DNA from: JBJXFE01 sp046153875 | Lineage (GTDB): Bacteria > Planctomycetota > Phycisphaerae > Phycisphaerales > UBA1924 | Reading direction: 5' to 3' | Length of the DNA stretch: 56,028 bases | Assembly: GCA_046153875.1 (NCBI GenBank) | Contig: JBJXFE010000075.1 | Coordinates: forward strand, 1-56,028 | Shown here: one piece after another, positions 9,190 to 16,212 of the stretch | How the letters are laid out: each line of letters opens with the position of its first letter | How positions within the stretch are numbered: position 1 is the stretch's first letter | Position numbers and translations under genes: made by a program | Notes under the pieces: generated by a model | What the model saw: the letters and a program-made list of their open reading frames with translations, nothing else | Told to the model about the DNA's origin: nothing | Database searches by the model: none

Positions 9190-10233
9190 ATGGCGATTCT
9201 CGTCAACGCCGACACGCGGGTGATCTGCCAGGGCATCACGGGCGCCTTCGGCGCCCAGCACACCCGCGGGTGCCTCCACTACGGCACGAAACTTGTCGGC
9301 GGCGTCACGCCCGGCAAGGGCGGAGCGAAAGACGCCAACGGCCTGCCGATCTTCGACACCGTTCAGGCCGCCGTGAAGGCCACCGGCGCGAACGCCACCA
9401 TGATCTTCGTCCCGCCCGCCTTTGCCGCCGACGCGGTGCTCGAGGCCGCGGACGCCGGAATCAAGGTCATCTGCTGCATCACCGAGGGCGTGCCGGTGCA
9501 GGACATGATCCGTGTCCGCGCGGTGATCGACGCGAAGAACAGAGACGAAGAGACGAAGAGACGAAGAGACGCAGGATCGGGCGGCGAACCGCCTTGCTCC
9601 GTCTCACCGTCTCACCGTCTCACCGTTTCACCGTCTCACGTCCTGATCGGCCCCAACTGCCCCGGCGTCATCACGCCCGGCCCGAAGTCTGGCTCCGGCG
9701 AGTCCGCGGGCGACCCCTTCACCCGCGCGGGGTGCAAGATCGGCATCATGCCCGGGTACATCCACACGCACGTCTCGCAGGCGAAGCTCGGCAAAGCCGT
9801 GGGCATCGTGTCCCGCTCCGGCACGCTCACCTACGAGGCCGTGTGGCAGACCAGCCGCCTCGGGCTCGGGCAGAGCACGTGCGTGGGGATCGGCGGCGAC
9901 CCCGTCCGCGGCATCGACCACATCGACTGCCTCCGGATGTTCGAGGAGGACCCCGATACGCACGCCATCCTCATGATCGGGGAGATCGGCGGCGCCGACG
10001 AGATCGACGCCGCGCGGTTCATCAAGGAGCGCGTGAAGAAGCCCGTCGCGGCGTTCATCGCCGGACGGACCGCCCCGCCCGGGCGGCGCATGGGCCACGC
10101 GGGCGCGATCATCGGCGGCGCCGACGACACGGCCGACGCGAAGATCGCGGCCCTGAAGGCCGCGGGCGTCGCGGTCGCCCTGAGCCCCGCGGATATGGGA
10201 CGCGCCATGCTCGACGCCATGAAACTCGCCTGA
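9190..10233 (+). CDS. sucD: Succinyl-CoA synthetase alpha subunit SucD with in-frame repeat insert
   Basis: The alpha subunit of succinate-CoA ligase (TCA cycle) binds CoA and carries the phosphohistidine. Visible marks are the N-terminal VNADTRVICQGITG, LIGPNCPGVITPG, GIVSRSGTLTYEAV and the active-site His in GRRMGHAGAIIGG. The family is usually about 290 aa; this one is 347 aa. Residues about 118-150, between AVIDAKN and LIGPNC, are encoded by two period-8 repeat tracts flanking a hairpin (9541-9639, 99 bp, frame-neutral). A second shorter insertion follows VITPG. No sucC is adjacent, which is unusual because sucC and sucD are normally paired. The start is the ATG giving the canonical N-terminus. 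Confidence 0.93.
   Translation: MAILVNADTRVICQGITGAFGAQHTRGCLHYGTKLVGGVTPGKGGAKDANGLPIFDTVQAAVKATGANATMIFVPPAFAADAVLEAADAGIKVICCITEGVPVQDMIRVRAVIDAKNRDEETKRRRDAGSGGEPPCSVSPSHRLTVSPSHVLIGPNCPGVITPGPKSGSGESAGDPFTRAGCKIGIMPGYIHTHVSQAKLGKAVGIVSRSGTLTYEAVWQTSRLGLGQSTCVGIGGDPVRGIDHIDCLRMFEEDPDTHAILMIGEIGGADEIDAARFIKERVKKPVAAFIAGRTAPPGRRMGHAGAIIGGADDTADAKIAALKAAGVAVALSPADMGRAMLDAMKLA
9541..9639. repeat. Composite repeat inside sucD: octamer arms around a hairpin
   Basis: 9541-9571 is nearly four copies of an octamer (agagacga). 9601-9639 is nearly five copies of gtctcacc. On opposite strands the two arms share the core gagacg, so they can pair. Between them is a perfect hairpin GGCGG-CGAA-CCGCC (9580-9593). 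The whole is 99 bp, exactly 33 codons. Confidence 0.8.
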
Positions 10234-10268
10234 GCCCGCCCCCGAGTTCCCCTTGATTGAGGCCTTGA

Positions 10269-10294
10269 CCCGGCCGATACAGCGCTCGGCCGGG
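10269..10294. other. Strong hairpin downstream of sucD
   Basis: A 9-bp perfect stem (cccggccga / tcggccggg) with an 8-nt loop lies 35 nt after the sucD stop. It lacks a T-run, so it may be a Rho-dependent or RNA-stabilising structure, or lie in the leader of the next small gene. Confidence 0.5.
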
Positions 10295-10347
10295 CTTCGT
10301 CCGGCGGGCGGTTCGGCCGCCTCATCGCGGCCGGGGGAGGCGATTCC

Positions 10348-10617
10348 ATGGCGGACACCAAGGGCAACGTGTGGGCGGGCAAGCTCGTCGCGGCGGTCAT
10401 CTGCGTCGGCGCGATCGGGCTGGGCGTCTGGATGCTCACGGACCCGCAGGGGTTCGTGAACGGGATGGACCCGGACACCGGGCGCGCCAAGGCCAAGGCG
10501 TTCAAGTACTCCGTCGGATTCCTCGTCAGCAACCTCGGGACCACCGGCACGGGCTGGCTGCTCACCGCGGTCGGCGTGCTCGGCGGGATCCTCGTGCTCA
10601 AGCCCAAGGGCAAGTAG
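10348..10617 (+). CDS. Small two-helix membrane protein, unknown function
   Basis: An 89-aa protein with two predicted transmembrane helices (about residues 10-30 and 66-84) joined by a polar loop containing DPDTGRAKAKAFKYS. It is basic at the C-terminus (KPKGK). The gggggagg RBS is well placed before the ATG. It follows sucD by 114 bp. I do not recognise the family. Confidence 0.7.
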   Translation: MADTKGNVWAGKLVAAVICVGAIGLGVWMLTDPQGFVNGMDPDTGRAKAKAFKYSVGFLVSNLGTTGTGWLLTAVGVLGGILVLKPKGK

Positions 10618-10692
10618 CGCGAGTTCGCCCCGACGGCGAGCGAGTCTTCGACACCGATGGTGCGCGCGGGAGGACGGCCATCCGCCCCGCGA

Positions 10693-11289
10693 TCAGTGCG
10701 CGCCCGCCAGGGCCGGCGGCCAGAGCGACCCCGCGCCCGAGAACGTCATCTCCAGCTCCAGCAGGTACCGCTTGCGGTGCAGACCGCCGCCGTAGCCGTG
10801 CAGCCCGCCGCTGCTGTCGATCACGCGGTGGCACGGGATGACGATCGCGATGCGGTTGCGCCCGTTGGCGCGCCCCACCGCCCGCGACGCGCCGGGCTGC
10901 CCGAGCTGCCGGGCGATCGCCCCGTAGCTCGTGGTCCGCCCGTACGGGATCGCCATCAGCAGGTCCCACACGCCGCGCTCGAACGCCGAGCCGGCGGGCA
11001 CCAGCGGCACGCTGAAGCGCGTGATGACGCCCGCGAAGTACGCCGACAGTTCGTCGCTCAGGTGGTCCAGGTGCTCGAACGGGTCCGCCGTCGCCCGCGT
11101 GTCGGGCGGCGTGCGCCCCAATCCCCGGTCCAGCTCGCGCAGCTCCGTCGCCAGCGCACGCCGATCGGTGAACTCCAGCAGGCACACGCCGCCGTCGGTC
11201 GCCGCGCCCAGCATCGGGCCCAGCGGCGTATCGATCTCACGGGTGGCGAGCGGGGCGGGGGAGCGACCGGCGGGAGAGGGGGCGGTCAT
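10693..11289 (-). CDS. Methylated-DNA--protein-cysteine methyltransferase
   Basis: Direct-reversal DNA repair protein that transfers an alkyl group from O6-alkylguanine to its own cysteine. The acceptor motif IPCHRVI has Cys153, and the DNA-binding helix region reads PYGRTTSYGAIARQLG...RAVGRANGRN. The protein is 198 aa and of the Ogt/MGMT single-domain type, with an N-terminal RNase-H-like domain beginning IDTPLGPMLGAA. It is convergent with the small membrane-protein gene and divergent from the marR-type gene. Confidence 0.92.
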   Translation of the reverse strand: MTAPSPAGRSPAPLATREIDTPLGPMLGAATDGGVCLLEFTDRRALATELRELDRGLGRTPPDTRATADPFEHLDHLSDELSAYFAGVITRFSVPLVPAGSAFERGVWDLLMAIPYGRTTSYGAIARQLGQPGASRAVGRANGRNRIAIVIPCHRVIDSSGGLHGYGGGLHRKRYLLELEMTFSGAGSLWPPALAGAH

Positions 11290-11332
11290 GCGTACAGCCT
11301 ACCACGCCCCCGGGGGCGTCAAGCCGGAGCCC

Positions 11333-11361
11333 TTGACCATGGCGTCCGCGCGCCGTATTGT
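11333..11361 (+). promoter_or_regulatory. Sigma70-like promoter of the marR-type gene
   Basis: TTGACC (11333-11338), a 17-bp spacer and TATTGT (11356-11361) lie about 30 bp before the start codon. The last bases of the -10 overlap the palindrome at 11359-11371, so a bound repressor would block it. Confidence 0.6.
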
Positions 11362-11371
11362 TGTTACAACA
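11359..11371. promoter_or_regulatory. Palindromic operator upstream of marR-type gene
   Basis: TGTTGT-T-ACAACA is a perfect 13-bp palindrome over the -10/+1 region, 20 bp before the ATG. A related palindrome precedes doxX at 12028-12043. Likely the autoregulatory site of the encoded MarR protein (inference). Confidence 0.6.
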
Positions 11372-11391
11372 GATACTGAAAGCGCGGCAAG

Positions 11392-11934
11392 ATGGCGGTC
11401 AGGGATCAGAGCGGCGGCGGGGGGGCGGCGGGCAACGGGCTGCGCGAAGAGATCGGCAAGCGCCGGCCCTTCGACCTCCCGGAGCAGGAGGCCTACCTCA
11501 ACCTCATCCGCACCGAGGCCGTGCTCACGGCGCTCGGCCAGGCCATCGTTCGGCCCTTCGGCCTCTCCGAGGCCACGTACAACGCGCTGCGGATTCTCCG
11601 CGGGGCCACGCTCGGCGAGAGCCCGCCCGGCCAGCGCTCCTGCCGCGAGATCGGCGCGCACCTCGTCGCGCGCGTCCCGGACGTGACGCGCCTCGTCGAT
11701 CGACTGGTGCGGATGGGCCTGGCCGAACGCGACCGCTGCGAGAAGGACCGGCGGGTCGTCTATGTCCGCATCACCCGCAAGGGGCTCGACCTGTTGGCGA
11801 GGCTCGACCGACCGATTCTCGAGATGCATCGGGCGCAGCTGGGGCACCTGACCCGGGCGGAGCTGGCGGAGCTCAGCCGCCTGCTCGTCAAGGCCCGCGA
11901 ACCGCACCTGCGCGAAGACCCGCACGAGGAGTAG
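11392..11934 (+). CDS. MarR-family transcriptional regulator
   Basis: A 180-aa winged-helix regulator. The helix-turn-helix and wing region is visible in SCREIGAHLVARVPDVTRLVDRLVRMGLAERDRCEKDRR, followed by the beta-wing VVYVRITRKGLDLL, a typical MarR layout. Members usually repress neighbouring genes and release DNA on binding phenolics or on thiol oxidation; no cysteine-pair sensor is obvious here. It lies upstream of doxX and pirin genes on the same strand, and both its own promoter and that of doxX carry TTGT...ACAA palindromes, which suggests local and self repression. Confidence 0.9.
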   Translation: MAVRDQSGGGGAAGNGLREEIGKRRPFDLPEQEAYLNLIRTEAVLTALGQAIVRPFGLSEATYNALRILRGATLGESPPGQRSCREIGAHLVARVPDVTRLVDRLVRMGLAERDRCEKDRRVVYVRITRKGLDLLARLDRPILEMHRAQLGHLTRAELAELSRLLVKAREPHLREDPHEE

Positions 11935-12022
11935 AGGCCCGATCGTGCCCCCGTCCCCTCGTGGGGGCGTGGGCGTCCCGCCGGTTTCGCGCGGCGCGCG
12001 AACCGGGGCAATGTCCGCGGCG

Positions 12023-12043
12023 TAGACAGTTGTTGAAACAACT
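12023..12043 (+). promoter_or_regulatory. Candidate promoter -10 and palindromic operator of doxX
   Basis: TAGACA (12023-12028) resembles a -10 element. It is followed directly by AGTTGTT-GA-AACAACT (12028-12043), a perfect inverted repeat with a two-base centre, 19 bp before the ATG. It shares GTTGTT/AACAAC half-sites with the marR palindrome, though the half-site spacing differs. Confidence 0.55.
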
Positions 12044-12062
12044 ATCGCAGGGAAGGAAACAC

Positions 12063-12509
12063 ATGTCCGGCTCCAACACGTTCCTCGGCGTCGATCGCAC
12101 CGACCTCGGGCTGCTCGGCCTCCGCCTCGTCGTCGGGTTCACCGGGTTCTATCACGGCGCGGGGAAGCTCTTCGGCATCTTCGGCGGACCGGGCATCGAG
12201 GGTTTCACCGGCTTCCTGCGGTCGCTGAGCGTCCCCATGCCGGGCGTCTCCGCCTGGCTCGCGGCGCTCGCCGAGTTCGTCGGCGGGATCATGGTCGCGC
12301 TGGGCGTCTACCCGCGGCTCGCGGCCCTGCCCTTCGCCTTCACGATGTTCGTGGCCTGCTTCACCGCCCACGCGGGCCACTGGAGCGGAGAAAAAGGCAT
12401 GGAGTTCCCGTTCACGCTCGGCGTCGTGCTCGTGGCGATCGCCCTCATCGGGCCGGGGCGGCACACCATCCACGCGTGGGTGCCGGGGCTGGGCGGGAAG
12501 CAGAGTTGA
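12063..12509 (+). CDS. DoxX family membrane protein
   Basis: A 148-aa integral membrane protein with four predicted helices. The DoxX pattern is visible: LRLVVGFTGFYHGAGKLFG near the N-terminus, then WLAALAEFVGGIMVALG and a third helix rich in Phe/Ala. In other bacteria DoxX-like genes lie in MarR-controlled quinone/electrophile operons, for example mhqP under MhqR. Here it follows a MarR gene and precedes a pirin gene, which supports a similar stress role (inference). Confidence 0.85.
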   Translation: MSGSNTFLGVDRTDLGLLGLRLVVGFTGFYHGAGKLFGIFGGPGIEGFTGFLRSLSVPMPGVSAWLAALAEFVGGIMVALGVYPRLAALPFAFTMFVACFTAHAGHWSGEKGMEFPFTLGVVLVAIALIGPGRHTIHAWVPGLGGKQS

Positions 12510-12552
12510 GAGAACAAGGAACAGAAAACACGGAGCAGGGGAAGGAGAAGCC
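12510..12552 (+). repeat. Purine-rich degenerate repeat between doxX and pirin
   Basis: The 43-bp gap is almost all purine, with repeated ggaaca/ggagca words (gaacaaggaacagaaaac, then ggagcaggggaaggag). It ends in the pirin gene's RBS (ggaaggag). It looks like a decayed short-period repeat. Confidence 0.4.
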
Positions 12553-13251
12553 ATGATCCAGGTTCGACCCAGCGACGAGCGCGGCCGATTCGACCACGGG
12601 TGGCTCGACACGCGCCACACCTTCAGCTTCGGTGACTACCACGACCCGGCCCATATGGGCTTCCGCACGCTGCGCGTCATCAACGAGGACGTGGTCGCCC
12701 CCGGCCAGGGTTTCGGTGAGCACCCGCACCGCGACATGGAGATCATCACCTACGTCCTGTCGGGCGCCCTCGCCCACAGGGACTCGCTGGGCAACGGCGA
12801 GTCGATCAAGCCGGGGGACGTGCAGCGGATGACCGCCGGCTCGGGCATCGAGCACGCGGAGTTCAACGCTTCGCGGACCGAGCCCGTCCACCTGCTCCAG
12901 ATCTGGATCCGCCCCGCGCAGCGCGGCCTGCCGCCCGGGTACGAGCAGAAGAGCTTTCCGGAGCAGGTGAGGCGCGGGCGGCTCGCGCTCCTCGTCTCGC
13001 CCGACGCCGCGGAGGGATCGCTCAAGATCCACCAGGACGCGAGGCTCTACGCGGGCGTGTTCAAGGCCGGGGAGTCGGCGACCCTGGCGATCGGCGCGCA
13101 GCGGCATGCCTGGGTGCAGGTGGCGCGCGGGTCGATCACGCTCAACGGCGTGACGCTCTCTGCCGGGGACGGGGCGGGTGTCAGCGGCGAGCCCGCGGTC
13201 GAGCTCCGCGCGTCGAGCGACGCGGAAGTGCTGGTGTTCGATCTGGCGTAA
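12553..13251 (+). CDS. Pirin family protein (bicupin)
   Basis: A 232-aa bicupin. The metal-binding residues of the N-terminal cupin are all present: His57 and His59 (GEHPHRD), His101 and Glu103 (GIEHAEFN). Conserved pirin landmarks SFGDYHDPAHMGF and RVINEDVVAPGQGF are also there. Pirins often act as quercetin 2,3-dioxygenase-like enzymes or redox-responsive regulators. It probably shares the doxX transcript and is closed by the terminator at 13276. Confidence 0.92.
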   Translation: MIQVRPSDERGRFDHGWLDTRHTFSFGDYHDPAHMGFRTLRVINEDVVAPGQGFGEHPHRDMEIITYVLSGALAHRDSLGNGESIKPGDVQRMTAGSGIEHAEFNASRTEPVHLLQIWIRPAQRGLPPGYEQKSFPEQVRRGRLALLVSPDAAEGSLKIHQDARLYAGVFKAGESATLAIGAQRHAWVQVARGSITLNGVTLSAGDGAGVSGEPAVELRASSDAEVLVFDLA

Positions 13252-13275
13252 CGGGCGGACAGGTCACCGGTCGCA

Positions 13276-13312
13276 CGCCCGCTTCTCCCACCGGTGGAGA
13301 GGCGGGCGTTTT
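13276..13312 (+). terminator. Rho-independent terminator after pirin gene
   Basis: The stem cgcccgc...gcgggcg is extended by tctcc/ggaga and is followed by TTTT (13309-13312). It lies 24 nt after the pirin stop and directly before the convergent methyltransferase gene. Confidence 0.75.
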
Positions 13313-13314
13313 CG

Positions 13315-13950
13315 TCAGCTCTTCTCGCACGTCAGGAAGAACGCCGGCGGCAGGTTCCGCCAGATGTACTTGCTCCGCGTCACCTTCGTGAAGTACGTCG
13401 GGACGATTTCCTTGTAGAACCGCCGACCCGCGGGCAGGATCGTGCCGATCCGGTAGCCGAACGTGAGGAACTTGCCCCCCGGGCGCAGCACGCGGTGGGC
13501 CGCGCCGAGGATGCTGTCCTGCAGCGTCCGCGGGAACGACGCCCACGGCAGGCCGCTCATGATGATGTCCACCGGCCCCCACCCCTCGGCCTTGCACAGC
13601 GTCTCGACGTTCGCGGCCGAGTCCTGCTTGATCATCACGCCCGGGTGTCGCTGGCGGAAGATGCGGCACAGCACCGGGTCGAGCTCGATCGCCATGTAGC
13701 GGCACGTCGGCGGGAGCACCTTGAGCAGTTCATCGCTGACGACGCCGGTGCCCGGGCCGAACTCCACGACGTGCTTCGCGTTCGCGGTGTCCGCGCCGCC
13801 GACCATGAAGCGGGCGAAGGCCCGGGAGGTCGGCGCCACGGCCCCGATGCGGGTCGGCTCGCGGAGGAAGGCCCGGAGGAACTTGAGCCGCTGCCCTTGC
13901 GGCTCGGGTTTCGATCGGCGGGGGGGGCGGCGCGCGGGTGCGGTGGTCAA
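13315..13950 (-). CDS. Class I SAM-dependent methyltransferase, phospholipid methyltransferase-like
   Basis: A 211-aa Rossmann-type methyltransferase. Motif I is VVEFGPGTGVVS (residues 61-72), motif II is MAIELDP and motif IV is IIMSGLPWASFP. Together with the leading FLRAFLREPTRIGAVAPTS this recalls PmtA-type phosphatidylethanolamine N-methyltransferases and rRNA-methyltransferase-like relatives; the substrate is not certain. The TTG start at 13950 is chosen for the GAGGAG sequence upstream. The N-terminal 20 residues are Pro/Arg-rich. Confidence 0.8.
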   Translation of the reverse strand: MTTAPARRPPRRSKPEPQGQRLKFLRAFLREPTRIGAVAPTSRAFARFMVGGADTANAKHVVEFGPGTGVVSDELLKVLPPTCRYMAIELDPVLCRIFRQRHPGVMIKQDSAANVETLCKAEGWGPVDIIMSGLPWASFPRTLQDSILGAAHRVLRPGGKFLTFGYRIGTILPAGRRFYKEIVPTYFTKVTRSKYIWRNLPPAFFLTCEKS

Positions 13951-14171
13951 GCTGGGGCTCCTCGTCCCGCGACCGCATCGGCGCGCGGGCCCGGGTCATG
14001 GTTGGGACGATCGGTTCCTCTCATTCGATCGGCCCTTCGCGCAGACTCACGATGGTCCACGGTGCGGGCGACAGAATAGCCGCGCGATCGCGGGCGTGCG
14101 CGCCCGCCGGACGCGGCCCGCGCGTCGCCCCAAGGGATCATCCCCCGAACCGGCGCCACCGGCGAGCGGTC

Positions 14172-14768
14172 TTACGCAAACCGACCCTCGACGATCCACG
14201 CGCTCACGGGCTTGCGGTCCGAGGGCGTCTCCTTCGCGCGCACGGGCTCGGGCAGTCGCGCGGGATCGCCGGGGCGGCCGATCGCTGCCATCGCCAGCAC
14301 CTCGTGCCCCGGCGGCACGCCCAGGTCGCGGGCCGCACGCTCGCGGTCGAACCCCGCCATCCCGTGGACCACCAGCCCCATCACCTCGCCCTGGAGCGAC
14401 AGGCTCATCCACGCCGCCCCGGTGTCGTACGCGTGCGACGGGTTCGGCTTGCCGTTGTGTTCGAACGTGGTCCGCGAGCACGCGACGAGCAGGGCGGCCG
14501 CGTCCTTGCACCAGGCCTGGTTGGCGGGCACGAGCAGGTCGAAGAGCCGCGCCCAGGGCGCCGTGTCACGGCGCGCGTACACGAACCGCCACGGCTGGGC
14601 GTTGAACGACGACGGCGCCCAGCGCGCCGCCTCGAAGAGCGTCATGAGTTCCGCCTCGCTGATCGGCTCGCCCGACATCGCCCGCGGCGACCAGCGGTTC
14701 AGGAACAGCGGGTGGATCGGATGGTTCGCGCGCCGCCGCGCGGCCACTTCGGGCTTGAGTCGGTCCAT
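14172..14768 (-). CDS. Nitroreductase family protein
   Basis: A 198-aa FMN-dependent oxidoreductase fold. The hallmark FMN-binding run RWAPSSFNAQPWRFVYARR, the mid-protein DTGAAWMSLSLQGEVMGL and the terminal LAMAAIGRPGDP are all visible. Such enzymes reduce nitroaromatics, quinones or similar substrates using NAD(P)H; the true substrate is unknown. It lies immediately downstream of the octamer repeat that follows a dockerin gene on the same strand. Confidence 0.88.
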   Translation of the reverse strand: MDRLKPEVAARRRANHPIHPLFLNRWSPRAMSGEPISEAELMTLFEAARWAPSSFNAQPWRFVYARRDTAPWARLFDLLVPANQAWCKDAAALLVACSRTTFEHNGKPNPSHAYDTGAAWMSLSLQGEVMGLVVHGMAGFDRERAARDLGVPPGHEVLAMAAIGRPGDPARLPEPVRAKETPSDRKPVSAWIVEGRFA

Positions 14769-14786
14769 GCGGCAATGCTACCGCTG

Positions 14787-14830
14787 GTCCCTCCGTCCCT
14801 CCGTCCCTCCGTCCCTCCGTCCCTCCGTCC
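14787..14830. repeat. Octamer tandem repeat (5.5 copies) at a stop codon
   Basis: The unit gtccctcc is repeated 5.5 times without error. On the minus strand this is gacggagg, beginning in the TAG stop of the dockerin gene and running towards the nitroreductase start. The unit is one base from the octamers in sucD (gacgaaga) and in the mutY 5' end (gacgaagg). Confidence 0.9.
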
Positions 14831-16062
14831 TACGGACACCCCAGCACGTACTTGCCCTGGAAGCACCCGAAGTCCGCGACCGTGAGGGTGCCGCTCGCGT
14901 TGCAGTCGGCGTACGGGTGCGCGAGGACGTACTGGGTCTGGAAACAGCCGAAGTCGGCGATCGAGAGCGAGCCCGAGCTGTCGCAGTCGGCCTGGCACTG
15001 GCAGCCGTAGCGAGCCCAGAAGGAAACGGGCAGGCCGCCGGCGGTGTCGATCCCACCGCCACAGAACAACTGATCGCCACACGCGGCGAGGGCCTCGACG
15101 ACCGGACCTGTCCCGAAGCCCAGGGGTGACCAGGTGGACCCGTTCCACCGCGCGACGCCGGTCAGGGATGTGCCCGACGTGAACGGGACCCATCCGCCCG
15201 CGATGAGATCGCCGCGATAGATCGTCATCGCGTAGACGTGCTGGTATTCCACGCCGCCCAACGGTGCCCAGTCCGTGCCGTTCCAGCGCATGATGCCCGA
15301 GGTGCCCGCCGCGATCAACTCGTTCTGGAAGACGACCAGCTCGGAGACCCACGGGTCAATCCCTCCAATCCCGGACCCCATCGCCTGGCACGATGTGCCG
15401 TTCCAGCGGGCGATGAGCGACGTGAACTGCCCGCCGGTATAGGCGAACTGGCCTCCGGCGATCAGGTCGCCCTCGAACTCCGCCAGCGCATACACGATCG
15501 GAGGCGGTCCGCCCGGAAACGTCATTCCGCCTCCGAGCGTCGTCCAGTTTGACCCGTCCCACCGATGCACCCTCGCCGGTGTGGTTTGCCCCGAGCCTGC
15601 GGTGCCGACATACAGCCCCGTGGTCGTGGATACGCACGAAAAAACCGCGCTGCTGAATCCCGTGCCCACGGGCTTCCAACCTGCGCCGTCCCAACGCGCC
15701 ACGCGCCCCACGAACTGTGCGCCCGAGGACTGGAACAATCCTCCGGCGTACAGCGCTCCATCATGGACGGTCAGCGCCCACACATAGTTGTTGAACCCTG
15801 CCCCGAGCGGCGCCCACGAGTCGCCGGTCCAGCGGGCAACCCGATTCATCGTCTGCCCACCCGCCGTCGTGAAGCCCCCGCCCGCGATGAGCTGACCCCC
15901 GAAAACGGTGAAGGCGAAGGCATCCCCGTTCAGCGCGGTGCCCGGATGTTGGGCAAGCCATTGCGGCGAGCACTGGGCCAACGCCTGGGTTGCGCCAAGA
16001 GCGTCGAGGACGATGCACCAACCGATCGCATGAACGGAACGCCCCTTGACTGCCGATCTCAT
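14830..16062 (-). CDS. Secreted propeller-like repeat protein with dockerin module
   Basis: A 410-aa exported protein. A signal peptide ends near ALAQC. Six or more repeats of about 45 residues follow, each with VARWDG/N..W..LG.GF and LYAGG/LIAGG-like strands, consistent with a Kelch/delta-type beta-propeller. The C-terminus has two dockerin repeats (QADCDSSGSLSIADFGCFQ and ADCNASGTLTVADFGCFQ) and GCP. The start at 16062 is chosen because ggag precedes it; an in-frame GTG at 16080 is the alternative. The ligand or substrate is unknown. It probably binds at the cell surface with the other dockerin proteins. Confidence 0.8.
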   Translation of the reverse strand: MRSAVKGRSVHAIGWCIVLDALGATQALAQCSPQWLAQHPGTALNGDAFAFTVFGGQLIAGGGFTTAGGQTMNRVARWTGDSWAPLGAGFNNYVWALTVHDGALYAGGLFQSSGAQFVGRVARWDGAGWKPVGTGFSSAVFSCVSTTTGLYVGTAGSGQTTPARVHRWDGSNWTTLGGGMTFPGGPPPIVYALAEFEGDLIAGGQFAYTGGQFTSLIARWNGTSCQAMGSGIGGIDPWVSELVVFQNELIAAGTSGIMRWNGTDWAPLGGVEYQHVYAMTIYRGDLIAGGWVPFTSGTSLTGVARWNGSTWSPLGFGTGPVVEALAACGDQLFCGGGIDTAGGLPVSFWARYGCQCQADCDSSGSLSIADFGCFQTQYVLAHPYADCNASGTLTVADFGCFQGKYVLGCP

Positions 16063-16098
16063 GGCGGGTGCTCCGATCACGGGCCCGGCTCCGGCGTG

Positions 16099-16131
16099 CC
16101 ACGATCAGCACCGCTTCGGGGATGATCGTGG
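16099..16131 (-). repeat. 33-bp hairpin repeat, copy 2
   Basis: Same length and loop as the copy at 261-293 (loop caccgcttcgggg). The stem differs by a compensatory A-T for C-G pair, plus one T-to-G change that breaks a pair. It lies 81 nt after the stop of the dockerin gene ending at 16213, the same kind of position as copy 1. Confidence 0.7.
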
Positions 16132-16212
16132 TCCCACCGGCGACGTGCGGCGATTCTCGATCCCATAAACGAGCCGCTCAGATCGAGTGCCGGGAGCCAT
16201 CGTGATGCACCA

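Noticed and set aside
9541..9639. Repeats in sucD as a CRISPR array or coding error
   Set aside because: The repeat unit is 8 bp with no spacers, and the frame remains open on both sides, so it is neither a CRISPR nor a frameshift.
10264..10300. TTGACC near 10265 as a promoter for the small membrane-protein gene
   Set aside because: No -10 hexamer was found at 16-18 bp spacing; the region is dominated by the 9-bp hairpin.
11941..11967. Hairpin after the marR-type gene as a terminator
   Set aside because: The stem cccccg/cgtgggggc exists, but no T-run follows, so it is not called as an intrinsic terminator.
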